A DNA stretch of 64,000 nt. It comes from WTFY01 sp965205685 (GTDB lineage: Bacteria > Pseudomonadota > Gammaproteobacteria > UBA4575). A model generated the notes under the pieces. It did no database searches and had not been told where the DNA came from. It saw nothing but the letters and a program-made list of their open reading frames with translations. The position numbers were made by a program, and so were the translations under genes. Below, one piece after another: positions 8,329 through 15,774 of this stretch; positions within the stretch are counted from its first letter, which is position 1, and each line of letters begins with the position of its first letter. The stretch covers positions 1,178,001 through 1,242,000 of the forward strand of contig OZ242174.1 in the NCBI GenBank assembly GCA_965205685.1, read 5' to 3'.

Positions 8329-8865
8329 CTAGTTCAGGGCGACATCCTCTGCCGAGTCTGGTTTTTTGGGCATTTTGTGGGCGACACCCTTGTGGCAGTC
8401 GATGCAGGTCTTGCCGCGAGTCTCGGCTCTTTTATGTTTTTTTCGTGCCGAACGGTCTTGTTCCTTGAGGTCCATCGCTGCAATGGTATGGCATGACTCG
8501 CACTCCCTTGAACCGGTGGCTTCCATGCGTGCCCAGACCATGTTTGCCATGGTCCACCGGTACTCCTCAAATTTTTCTTCGCTGTCTATGGTTCCAAGAA
8601 TTTCATGCCAGACGTCTTTGGCAGCCCTCAGCTTGGCGTACATCTTCGGGCCGAGTGAGTGGGGGACATGACAATCAGAGCAACCGGCACGCACGCCGGA
8701 TACATTCGAGTAGTGAGCACTTTCCATCCACTCTTTCTGGACCCACTGCATCGAGTGACACGAGGTGCAAAATTCAGTGCTATTGGTGGCTTCCAGTACG
8801 AATGATGAGGATGTTGCTGCGACTGCGCCGAGGATCAGCAGTAGTATGGCTGCGGCAAATTTCAA
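8329..8865 (-). CDS. NapC/NirT-like membrane-anchored tetrahaem c-type cytochrome
   Basis: The 178-residue protein begins with one N-terminal hydrophobic anchor (residues 3-24) and carries four CXXCH motifs: 33-37, 62-66, 122-126 and 154-158. Its size and haem spacing match the NapC/NirT/NrfH group that exchanges electrons with the quinone pool. The start is a TTG at 8865 with a GGGAGA site, giving MKFAAAILLL. It lies 138 bases upstream of fccA on the same strand. The context suggests that it links FccAB sulfide oxidation to membrane quinones, or brings electrons to another periplasmic acceptor. The direction of flow cannot be read from sequence. Confidence 0.8.
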   Translation of the reverse strand: MKFAAAILLLILGAVAATSSSFVLEATNSTEFCTSCHSMQWVQKEWMESAHYSNVSGVRAGCSDCHVPHSLGPKMYAKLRAAKDVWHEILGTIDSEEKFEEYRWTMANMVWARMEATGSRECESCHTIAAMDLKEQDRSARKKHKRAETRGKTCIDCHKGVAHKMPKKPDSAEDVALN

Positions 8866-8903
8866 TCAATAATCTCCCTGGCGATCCTGCCCCATATAAG
8901 CTA

Positions 8904-8933
8904 ATGACAGGGTGAATGATAAGAAAGTATACT
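8904..8933 (+). promoter_or_regulatory. Likely promoter of the methionine-rich gene pair
   Basis: An ATGACA -35-like box (8904-8909) and a TATACT -10-like box (8928-8933) are separated by 18 bases and lie about 60 bases before the start codon at 8995. The 129-base gap must also hold the promoter of the divergent tetrahaem-fccAB operon. Confidence 0.45.
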
Positions 8934-8994
8934 GGATTACGGTATCAAATTATACGATCATACATGGACATGTGTCCGCCAAAGACCTGCTGGA

Positions 8995-10083
8995 ATGTAC
9001 CGAACTTTTGCTGTCTTGATAATTGCTTTCGCCACCTGGCCAATCGTGCTCGGTGCACAGAATCCGGGCCCGTCGGATCCTTCGGTTTCATCCCAGTCGC
9101 AAGCAGCTGGTCACGCCAACGATGGCGTGAGTGCAGTCGCTGAAAGTGTGCCGGATGATGTGGCACCTGCAGGGGAAATACCTGGCTCGGCAAAGGCCGG
9201 CAGTGACCCGGGGGTCGAGGAGGTACCGGAGAGTGCATCAGTTTCGCCTCCGCATAACTGGCTTGCCATGTCAGGCATGAATTTCAACCTGTTTCATCCC
9301 ATGAACATGATGAACCCGGCAACGTACATGAACATGATGCATCCGATGATGGGCATGGCAAGCCCGATGATCAACTATCCAGTCGATGCCATGACCCAAA
9401 TGCAGTTCATGGACATGATGATGCGTTCCATGGACCCCCACATGATGTTCGGCATGTTTGGCCAGGCGAGTCCGGTGTACAAGGAAGGGCAGGTACCGGA
9501 GCACCTGCCGGTGATCACCATCCCGGGACTCCCGACCCAGAGTTATCGTCCTTGGCCCATAAACAAGGTATCCCCAGGAGTATCGCGGGAAGCGAAGAAA
9601 AATGCGTTTCAAACAGTCATGGCTGTGAGTCCGCTTTCCATGCGTGACATGCTAAGCATCATGGCTGACAAAATCCCAGTGGATGAAGGTGTGTCCTGGG
9701 ATGATGCCGTGGAGGCCATGAAGCTCCGGGCCAATGAAGTCAATTTCAAGTTTGTAGGCTCCAGTCCCTTGTGGAAAGAAATCGAGGCCGTCACGGGCCA
9801 ACCCTCGGCACGAGTTGAGATGTTCCGGTTTTGTGATGGCGCGGTCGCACGCAAGATCTTGGATACCATTCCTGAGTTTGTGATATTCCTTCCATGCTCG
9901 ATCTCATTGATCGAGGATGGGGACGGGCAACTCTGGGTCATGACCCTCGATTGGAGTATCGAGTGGCTGAATTTTGCACAAAACAGGAATTCACACTTGA
10001 GCAAGGAATTGCGTGAAGATGCGCTGAGGATTCGTGAGTCCATTGCGTATATCATGGAAGGGGCTGCAACCGGAGACTTTTAA
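8995..10083 (+). CDS. Secreted methionine-rich protein fused to a DUF302 domain
   Basis: The 362-residue protein has a signal peptide (cleavage near VLGAQ, residues 18-22). A Pro/Ser/Ala/acidic linker of about 65 residues follows, then a Met-rich block (about 92-153) with motifs such as NMMNPATYMNMMHPMMGM. The C-terminal domain (about 205-355) looks like DUF302: FRFCDG at 278-283 and IFLPCSISLIEDGDG at 297-311, each with one cysteine. DUF302 has no firm function. The tandem gene 39 bases downstream carries the same MMNPxxYMxMM block, so the two probably form a complex or act on one ligand. Methionine clusters can bind Cu(I) or pack as hydrophobic surface. The ribosome site is weak. Confidence 0.7.
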   Translation: MYRTFAVLIIAFATWPIVLGAQNPGPSDPSVSSQSQAAGHANDGVSAVAESVPDDVAPAGEIPGSAKAGSDPGVEEVPESASVSPPHNWLAMSGMNFNLFHPMNMMNPATYMNMMHPMMGMASPMINYPVDAMTQMQFMDMMMRSMDPHMMFGMFGQASPVYKEGQVPEHLPVITIPGLPTQSYRPWPINKVSPGVSREAKKNAFQTVMAVSPLSMRDMLSIMADKIPVDEGVSWDDAVEAMKLRANEVNFKFVGSSPLWKEIEAVTGQPSARVEMFRFCDGAVARKILDTIPEFVIFLPCSISLIEDGDGQLWVMTLDWSIEWLNFAQNRNSHLSKELREDALRIRESIAYIMEGAATGDF

Positions 10084-10122
10084 CTGACGTTTTTTCAATC
10101 AAAGTAGCAGGAAGGTATTTAT

Positions 10123-10809
10123 ATGTTATTTCTAAATAGGTTGTACCGACAGACCGCACTGGTGGTCTGCCTTTTTGTTGTAAGCATTGCGGGTATACAT
10201 GCAGAAGAGGTCCAGCAAGCACCACCCGCTTCAAGCGGCATGACAGAAATGACAGCGACGATGCAAAAATCCATGGATCCCAATGTCTGGGCGCAGTTGA
10301 TGGGCATGATGATGAATCCGCAACAGTCCTCTGCAATCGCTACCTGTGCGCTATGTCATGAAGGGGCTGAGGTGGCCCGTTACCAGAAAGACTACGGACC
10401 TATGATGGATGCAATGTGGGAACCCTATAAAGCCATGATGAACCCGCATATGATGAGTTCCATGATGAATCCAGCCATGTACATGAGCATGATGTACCCG
10501 ATGATGGGCATGATGGGACCCATGATGAACCCCATGAGCATGATGAATCCCATGGCAATGATGAACCCCATGGCCATGATGAATCCTATGACGATGATGA
10601 ATCCTGCCATGTACATGAACATGATGAATCCGATGATGGGTATGATGGGCGGTATGCCAATGCACGGTAGCGGGAATCCCATGATTCCGCCGATGCCGGG
10701 TGCAGGGCAGGCTCCCAACACCCAACAGCAAAAGCAGTGGTTTGATCAGTGGTCAGAAATGATGAAGAACTTCATGCCTGGCACTGGATCTTCTAGCCCG
10801 CAACAATAG
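10123..10809 (+). CDS. Secreted Met-Asn-Pro hexapeptide-repeat protein with one CXXCH haem motif
   Basis: I do not recognise a named family. The 228-residue precursor has a signal peptide (cleavage near IHAEE, residues 25-29) and a CALCH motif (Cys75, Cys78, His79) that could bind c-type haem. Residues 101-180 contain 38 methionines arranged as repeats of MMNPM[AST] and NPAMYMxMM. The tail is Gln/Ser-rich. The gene follows a CAGGAAGG site 39 bases after the DUF302 fusion gene, so they form an operon. It lies next to the divergent fccAB operon and upstream of a sulfur transporter. Candidate roles are Cu(I) binding, electron transfer at a Met-rich surface, or a structural coat; none is proved. 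Confidence 0.7.
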   Translation: MLFLNRLYRQTALVVCLFVVSIAGIHAEEVQQAPPASSGMTEMTATMQKSMDPNVWAQLMGMMMNPQQSSAIATCALCHEGAEVARYQKDYGPMMDAMWEPYKAMMNPHMMSSMMNPAMYMSMMYPMMGMMGPMMNPMSMMNPMAMMNPMAMMNPMTMMNPAMYMNMMNPMMGMMGGMPMHGSGNPMIPPMPGAGQAPNTQQQKQWFDQWSEMMKNFMPGTGSSSPQQ

Positions 10810-11119
10810 TGCAAAATGTGACGACTGGCCTGTACAGACAGGTACAGGAGAGGCAGCTTATTGTCTTGCGGTGTACCGCTCTGTGGCAGGTATCAAAACT
10901 TCGTTTGAAATCTTAAGTCTAGCCTATAAATCTCTGTTTGTTGCCCAATGATTATAGATTTTTCGCCCGGGAGGTGTCCGGTTTGCCTGACTGTGCTGCG
11001 AGAATCTGTATAGGGTTGGCGGCCTGTAGCGCGCCACTGCAGTTGGCGCTATGTGGTGAATTTGGAAAGCTCTCATTGTATAATTATAAGCTGCCTTAAC
11101 CAATCTGACTCAACACCCC
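10810..11119 (+). other. Gene-free leader of the YeeE/YedE gene
   Basis: No convincing ORF is present. A hairpin CCTGTAC-AGACAG-GTACAGG lies at 10829-10848 just after the haem gene but lacks a T run. An imperfect stem (TAGCGC...GCGCTA, about 11028-11052) and a TATAAT box (11079-11084) 36 bases before the next start suggest a separate promoter for that gene; no good -35 box is seen. Confidence 0.4.
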
Positions 11120-12265
11120 ATGGAAGAATTTTCTAACCTTCATTTGGTAGCCTTACTCGGTTTTCTAGTAGCTGGCATATTTGGTTTTGTGGGCAATAAG
11201 ACCCATTTTTGCTCAATGGGTGCGATCAGCGATGTCATAAATATGGGCTCAAAAGGGCGTCTGGGCGCTTGGTTTCTTGCCATTGGCATAGCAATCTTTG
11301 GGGCGCAGTTCCTGTTTATCCAGGGTTTGGTGGATTTGAATGCCTCGATTTACCTGTCGCCTAACTTGTACATACTCAGCTATATCCTCGGCGGTATTTT
11401 GTTTGGCGTGGGCATGACACTTGCTGCGGGCTGTGGCCAGCGCAACCTGATCCGGATAGGTGGTGGAAACCTGAAGGCACTGGTTGTCATCCTCGTACTG
11501 GGCATCACCGCCTACACGACAATGCGTGGGCTGTTGGCGCTGGTGCGGACGAACTGGGTATATGCCGTCAACGCTGACCTGACCAATCAGGGTCTCCAGG
11601 ACCAAAGCTTGATTAGCTACATGGGAGTACTTCTGAAGCTGGAGAGTACAGAATGGCTGCGGAAAATCATTGGGTTTCTGGTGGCTGCGGGATTCATCAC
11701 CTATGCCTTCAAGCATAAGGAATTCAGGAACAGCTTTGACAACATTATTGCAGGCGTTGTGATTGGTGCTTGCGTAGTCTCTGCATGGTATATCACAGGA
11801 TATCTGGGTCGGGATGACTTTGATCCGGCTACCCCCCAGGGGATGGCTTTCATCGGCCCGACCGGGAATGCAATCAGCTATCTGATGACCTTTACTGGGG
11901 CGCAGATTAATTTTGGCATTGCGGTGGTCCTAGGAATGATCGTCGGTTCCTTTTTGTATGCTGTCATATCCAATTCGTTCAGGATAGAAACCTTCAGCAA
12001 CCGGTCCGAGATGGTCAGCCATCTGGTAGGCGCCGTGCTCATGGGCTTTGGAGGAGTGCTCTCGTTCGGTTGCACGATAGGGCAGGGTGTCACAGGCATG
12101 TCCACGTTGGCCATGGGCTCTATTCTGGCGCTGACCTCGATCATTTTCGGCAGCGCCCTCACCATGAAGGTCCAGTACCATATCTTGGATGAAAAGGGAT
12201 TCATGGAGGCGTTGAGCACCTCGCTTTCGGAACTGTTGCTTCCCTGGAGAAAGCAGGCAACCTGA
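11120..12265 (+). CDS. YeeE/YedE-family sulfur-compound transporter (TsuA-like)
   Basis: This 381-residue integral membrane protein has about nine to ten hydrophobic segments. The conserved cysteines of the sulfur-transport domain are Cys31 in HFCSMG, Cys105 in AAGCGQRNL and Cys318 in FGCTIGQGVTG, the residues that relay thiosulfate through characterised TsuA/YeeE proteins. The two half-repeats of the fold are visible as FGVGMTLAAGCGQ and FGGVLSFGCTIGQ. It could import thiosulfate or move another sulfane compound. It is convergent with soxZ, whose stop is 26 bases away, which fits a role in thiosulfate metabolism. No tusA-like gene (YeeD) follows it, unlike in many organisms. Confidence 0.85.
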   Translation: MEEFSNLHLVALLGFLVAGIFGFVGNKTHFCSMGAISDVINMGSKGRLGAWFLAIGIAIFGAQFLFIQGLVDLNASIYLSPNLYILSYILGGILFGVGMTLAAGCGQRNLIRIGGGNLKALVVILVLGITAYTTMRGLLALVRTNWVYAVNADLTNQGLQDQSLISYMGVLLKLESTEWLRKIIGFLVAAGFITYAFKHKEFRNSFDNIIAGVVIGACVVSAWYITGYLGRDDFDPATPQGMAFIGPTGNAISYLMTFTGAQINFGIAVVLGMIVGSFLYAVISNSFRIETFSNRSEMVSHLVGAVLMGFGGVLSFGCTIGQGVTGMSTLAMGSILALTSIIFGSALTMKVQYHILDEKGFMEALSTSLSELLLPWRKQAT

Positions 12266-12291
12266 GCGCAGCCTGACTGCCGGCAGACCGA

Positions 12292-12609
12292 TTACTTGAT
12301 CTGGGTCTCTCCAGCTCCCGATCCGCCCTGGTTGTCCACCCAGCTGATCCTGACGGTATCGCCCGGCTTGCCACCGTCAAACTCAAATGACCAGTATGGG
12401 TTCTTGGAAATACCCGTACCCCATTCTGCGGTGATGACCACTTCGTCATTGAGCTCCGCTTTAACTTCCTTGATAAAGTGTGCCGGAACCAACTCTCCGG
12501 TATCAGGATCTTTTCTGCTCCCCGATTCCATGACGTGGTACATGATGGCCTTAACCGTGGTTTTGCCATCTTTCGCTTTTGCCCTGATCTTCATTGGTTT
12601 CTGAGCCAT
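12292..12609 (-). CDS. soxZ: Sulfur oxidation protein SoxZ
   Basis: The immunoglobulin-like SoxZ partner holds SoxY in the SoxYZ carrier, on which thiosulfate-derived sulfur is oxidised. From the ATG at 12609, chosen because AGAGGAAAAAG precedes it, the protein has 105 residues, the usual size. An in-frame start 33 bases upstream has no good site and lies within 24 bases of soxY's stop. Typical blocks are IMYHVMESGSRKD, PAHFIKEVKAELND and NPYWSFEFDGGKPGD. There is no signal peptide of its own; SoxZ is exported in complex with SoxY. No soxAX, soxB or soxCD gene is in the window. Confidence 0.92.
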   Translation of the reverse strand: MAQKPMKIRAKAKDGKTTVKAIMYHVMESGSRKDPDTGELVPAHFIKEVKAELNDEVVITAEWGTGISKNPYWSFEFDGGKPGDTVRISWVDNQGGSGAGETQIK

Positions 12610-12632
12610 CTTTTTCCTCTGCTCCTTTGGGT

Positions 12633-13088
12633 CTAGACGCAACCGCCGGCTGTGACGCGAACAGCATTTTTCGCACTGTACAGATTGCCTTGTGCCTTCA
12701 CGATGGCCACAACATTAGAGCTTTCCCTCAGCTTGATTCGGGTGGAGACAAACGGTCGGGATTTGCCGTGAAAATAGAATCTTGAAATCCAGGGCCTCGG
12801 GTTCTTGTCACCAAAAATACTGATCCACTCCACATTTTCTAGGTCCGTGGAAATCTTGACGGGCACAGTTGCACCATTTTCGGCAATTTCCGGTGCCTGA
12901 ATCGTAATGTGACCATCCAGCAGCGGCTGATCACCGATCAGACCCTTGAGGGCAGGCAGGTACTCTGTTTCATCGAATGCAGCTGTCGGCCAGGCCGCCT
13001 TCGAAATGCGGGAGAAAAACCCCGCACCCAAGATTAAAATACCTGAGTAGAAGCAACGGTGGATAAAGCTTCTTCGTGAAATGCTCAT
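12633..13088 (-). CDS. soxY: Sulfur oxidation carrier protein SoxY
   Basis: The 151-residue precursor has a Tat-type start (SRRSFIHRC) and the SoxY fold. The protein ends in Thr-Ala-Gly-Gly-Cys-Val, where the cysteine is the swinging-arm residue that carries sulfur in the periplasm. The family arm is normally GGCGG, so this arm lacks the last two glycines and ends one residue after the cysteine. soxZ follows 23 bases later in the same operon. A GAGGGATTC site precedes the ATG. With only soxYZ here, the pair may serve a truncated Sox pathway that stores sulfur rather than oxidising it fully, as in many purple sulfur bacteria. Confidence 0.88.
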   Translation of the reverse strand: MSISRRSFIHRCFYSGILILGAGFFSRISKAAWPTAAFDETEYLPALKGLIGDQPLLDGHITIQAPEIAENGATVPVKISTDLENVEWISIFGDKNPRPWISRFYFHGKSRPFVSTRIKLRESSNVVAIVKAQGNLYSAKNAVRVTAGGCV

Positions 13089-13313
13089 GAATCCCTCTTC
13101 AGTTAGATGATAATAAGGTAGTGTAGGATGCTGCTTGGCAAATTGACAACTGGTGCTACAACAAAACGAGTGCCCGCATTTTACTATGTAAGCCCCGGAA
13201 TGTGGTAATACATTTGGACATCTGTCGGTTCGAATAGTTTCCAGATTGCCAGAGGATGGAGAAGAAAATTGGGGAGTCCGACGTTGGATTACCCGTCAGG
13301 AGTTGGAAAAATT

Positions 13314-13694
13314 ATGAGTAGCTACGGGGTTTTGCTGTTTATCCACGTTGGCACTGTCATTATTTCGATCACAGGGTTTGTGGTACGAGGTGTCTGGATG
13401 ATGCAATCATCAGCCTTGTTGCAGCAGCGTTGGGTCAGGACAGCACCCCATATCAACGATATGCTCTTGCTAGCCTCGGCCATCGCGCTGGTAGTTATAA
13501 CATCTGAGTATCCGGGGCCTTCGTCGTGGATCAATGCGAAGATTGTTGCACTGGTGGCCTACATCATGCTTGGAATCATTGCACTTAACCGGGGAAAAAC
13601 GATGCAGGTGCGCGTGACTGCCTGGGTTCTAGCTGTAGCAGTCTATGCCTATATGGTTCTAGTTGCATTCAGCAAAAGTGCTTTCCCAATGTAG
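13314..13694 (+). CDS. SirB-family small membrane protein
   Basis: The 126-residue protein has four predicted membrane segments and matches the SirB (invasion gene up-regulator) family, for example LLFIHVGTVIISITGFVVRG near the start and a paired Arg/Trp region after the first helix. The start at 13314 is favoured over 13269 because CAGGAG precedes it. Its biochemical role is unknown; members are widespread in proteobacteria. This family is unrelated to the SirB ferrochelatase. It sits between soxYZ (divergent) and the repeat protein gene (convergent). Confidence 0.75.
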   Translation: MSSYGVLLFIHVGTVIISITGFVVRGVWMMQSSALLQQRWVRTAPHINDMLLLASAIALVVITSEYPGPSSWINAKIVALVAYIMLGIIALNRGKTMQVRVTAWVLAVAVYAYMVLVAFSKSAFPM

Positions 13695-13754
13695 CCGCCA
13701 GGGAAACTGAAGGTGGTCAGGCGGGACATCTGTTACTCGAGCAAAATTACACAT

Positions 13755-13790
13755 AAAAAAAGCCCTGATCAGTTGATCAGGGCTTTGATT
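13755..13790 (-). terminator. Rho-independent terminator
   Basis: A 13-bp perfect stem (13759-13771 and 13774-13786) with a two-base apex is flanked by seven A on the plus strand, which become the T tract for minus-strand transcripts. It terminates the repeat protein gene whose stop is 85 bases away, and may also help stop the SirB-like gene from the other side. Confidence 0.85.
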
Positions 13791-13874
13791 ACTGGGTGGA
13801 GTGAAACTTCTACTCCGGTTCCTGGGAGTCAGTACACTCCGGTTGCTTCCTGCAAAAGCTAAGACCGTTCTGCC

Positions 13875-14477
13875 TTACTCTGTAGTTGCGGGGGTAGAGG
13901 CATCAGCAACTACAGGAGGATAGAAAGAGCTGAACATGTTGGTGTACACGCTGGGATCCATCATCCATGCTGCGGTCTCTTGCTGCCATTTCGGATCAGC
14001 CATCTTGTACATGGGCTGATAGAACTGCGGGTTCATGGCAGCAGCCATCCACTGTGAGTAAAAGGCCGGGTTCATGTAGGCGTACATGAACTGGTAGGTC
14101 TGCGGGTTCATGGCAGCAGCCATCCAGTTCGCATACATCTGCGGGTTCATGAACGGTGTCATAGCGGCCATCCATTTGCCTGGATCACTGAAGTTAACAG
14201 CCCATGCGGTCCATTGCTTGGGGTCCATGGAGCAGTTCATGAGTGCCTGCGCAGTAGCAGGGTTGTTCACTGCAATCATGAATTCATTGAATTTGACAGG
14301 GTCAGCCATGGTGGCTGCCATCACCGCAGGGTCAGTGAATGCGGCATGCACTGAACACGAAGGAACGGATTCTTTTACAGCAGGCTGTTCATTTTTGGAT
14401 ACCTCACCAAAAACGGGAACGATGCTCAGCATCAAAATGCCTGCCAAAACTGAGTAAGCAAGTTTGGAAATCTTCAT
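13875..14477 (-). CDS. Secreted [MNP/DP]-xx-Tyr/Trp repeat protein
   Basis: I do not recognise a named family. The 200-residue precursor has a signal peptide (cleavage near VFGEV, residues 22-26). From about residue 46 to 187 it is built of repeats of 11-14 residues with the pattern [M/x]-[N/D]-P-x-x-[Y/W/F]-x-x-[W/M]-M-A. The clearest are MNPQMYANWMAAA, MNPQTYQFMYAY, MNPAFYSQWMAAA and MNPQFYQPMYKM. Cys41 and Cys82 could form a disulfide. A GAGGACCCGCTT site precedes the ATG and a good terminator follows. The periodic Asn-Pro turns suggest short stacked helices with Met and aromatic faces. It shares the MNPxxY motif with the two Met-rich proteins 3-5 kb away. Confidence 0.7.
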   Translation of the reverse strand: MKISKLAYSVLAGILMLSIVPVFGEVSKNEQPAVKESVPSCSVHAAFTDPAVMAATMADPVKFNEFMIAVNNPATAQALMNCSMDPKQWTAWAVNFSDPGKWMAAMTPFMNPQMYANWMAAAMNPQTYQFMYAYMNPAFYSQWMAAAMNPQFYQPMYKMADPKWQQETAAWMMDPSVYTNMFSSFYPPVVADASTPATTE

Positions 14478-14589
14478 AAGCGGGTCCTCATAGCCTTAAT
14501 GCTGTTTAAAATATAAGAATATTCTAATATAATTTTAAAGGAATGCTATTAGATATATTTAATACAGAGATAACGCCCGCTTATTATGT

Positions 14590-14757
14590 TCACAACGGAT
14601 GGTGCATTTGATGGTAAACCGACGAAAACGGTTCTGTCATGGCATAGTCCTCGCTATCCCTAGGGCTGTGCGAATACTCAGCAAGTAGGGTCGCTGATGC
14701 GATGACACATGCCAGGACCATTGCAAGCACATGCAGGCTAGAGTCTAGGTACTTCAT
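14590..14757 (-). CDS. Small hypothetical single-span membrane or secreted protein
   Basis: From the ATG at 14757, which follows a TTTGGAGACACTC site, the product is 55 residues: one hydrophobic segment (about 8-27) and a polar C-terminal tail with several His, Ser and Met. An upstream in-frame extension to 14835 has no such site. It resembles nothing I can name. It is read in the same direction as the repeat protein gene downstream. Confidence 0.4.
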   Translation of the reverse strand: MKYLDSSLHVLAMVLACVIASATLLAEYSHSPRDSEDYAMTEPFSSVYHQMHHPL

Positions 14758-15095
14758 GAGTGTCTCCAAACGTATAACGGTTTCAGAATTAATCGATATA
14801 CGGTTGTAGCAATTAGTGTGCCAGCTGTCAGTCAATAGGAAAGGGGCAGAATGAGTAAATTTTAAGGCGTAATCAGACCACGCTGCATTCTAATAGGGCG
14901 CAGATGCACCATCGAAGACAAGTGAAAGACCCAGATTTGAATGATTCGAAGAAGAAGATTTTCGCCAGCTTAGCCCAGGAGCGGGTGTAACCTTGGAGGC
15001 TGTAGAGTGGAAGTGCTGGAGGATTGATCTGACCTATAACTTCGCATAATGTATATTATGTTAAATTGTGCAAAGATCAAGGAAATCAAAGCACG

Positions 15096-15353
15096 TCAGG
15101 GTGGCAGGTGCCTCAACCTCCACTGCCGGATAATCCCGATGATGCTGATCCCCATCCAGAAGCTCTGGACGATGATTCCGGACAGATTGAAGTTATGCAG
15201 CAGTGAGATAATGACAAACAATGCCCCCAGTGCATTCAGGATCGAATAGCTGAAGCTCGCACCGCTCATGCGCTCCATCTGGAGGAGGATGTAAGTTCCG
15301 ACGATGAAGGTCACACCGAGATTACCCAGAATGTCATGCCATTCGTAGCTCAT
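15096..15353 (-). CDS. CBU_0592-like small membrane protein, second copy
   Basis: From the ATG at 15353 the protein has 85 residues with three predicted membrane helices and begins MSYEWHDILGNLGV, like its upstream neighbour. The start overlaps the stop of that neighbour as ATGA, so the two are translationally coupled. The shared blocks SYSILNALGA and YILLQMERM identify the CBU_0592 domain, whose function is unknown. About two thirds of positions match the sister gene by eye, which points to a tandem duplication. Confidence 0.7.
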   Translation of the reverse strand: MSYEWHDILGNLGVTFIVGTYILLQMERMSGASFSYSILNALGALFVIISLLHNFNLSGIIVQSFWMGISIIGIIRQWRLRHLPP

Positions 15354-15607
15354 GCCTGTCTGCCCTTCGCCTGCAGTTGCCTGGCAATACCGATCAGGCT
15401 TGCCCCGACCCAAAAGACTTCGATAATGAAAAGAGACAGATTGAAGTCATACATCAAGGAGATGATGATAAAGAATGCGCCGAGCGCGTTCAGAATCGAA
15501 TAGGTGAAGCTTGTACTTTGCATCCGGCCCAGTTGCAGGAGGAGATAGGTCCCGATGATGAAGGACACACCGAGATTGCCTAGGATGTCATGCCACTCGT
15601 AACTCAT
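15350..15607 (-). CDS. CBU_0592-like small membrane protein, first copy
   Basis: The 85-residue protein has three hydrophobic helices and starts MSYEWHDILGNLGVSF. It is the upstream member of a tandem pair that overlaps by four bases. Sequence identity to the second copy is high in the N-terminal half and lower in the last helix (FIIEVFWVGASLIG against IIVQSFWMGISIIG). Small proteins of this type may form heteromeric membrane complexes; no substrate is known. Confidence 0.7.
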   Translation of the reverse strand: MSYEWHDILGNLGVSFIIGTYLLLQLGRMQSTSFTYSILNALGAFFIIISLMYDFNLSLFIIEVFWVGASLIGIARQLQAKGRQA

Positions 15608-15774
15608 GCCTGCCCGTGTAACTGTGTACTACAAAGTATGAGATATTCATTGTACTGACGTGCCCTATTCTCACTGTGCCATGATTGTCGGGCATGACCG
15701 ATAAATCCAGGGCAGCCATGATCTTGAAGACCCAAGGGTTGTTAAACCGACTGGAACAAGCATAGTCATTTTAT

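Noticed and set aside
9271..10731. Long His-rich frames on the minus strand opposite the Met-rich genes
   Set aside because: They are antisense shadows: repeated ATG codons read as CAT (His) on the other strand. No start signal or similarity supports them.
13875..14477. Naming the MNP-repeat protein as a sulfur globule protein
   Set aside because: The composition and context fit the idea, but I cannot match it to a known Sgp sequence from memory, so I left it unnamed.
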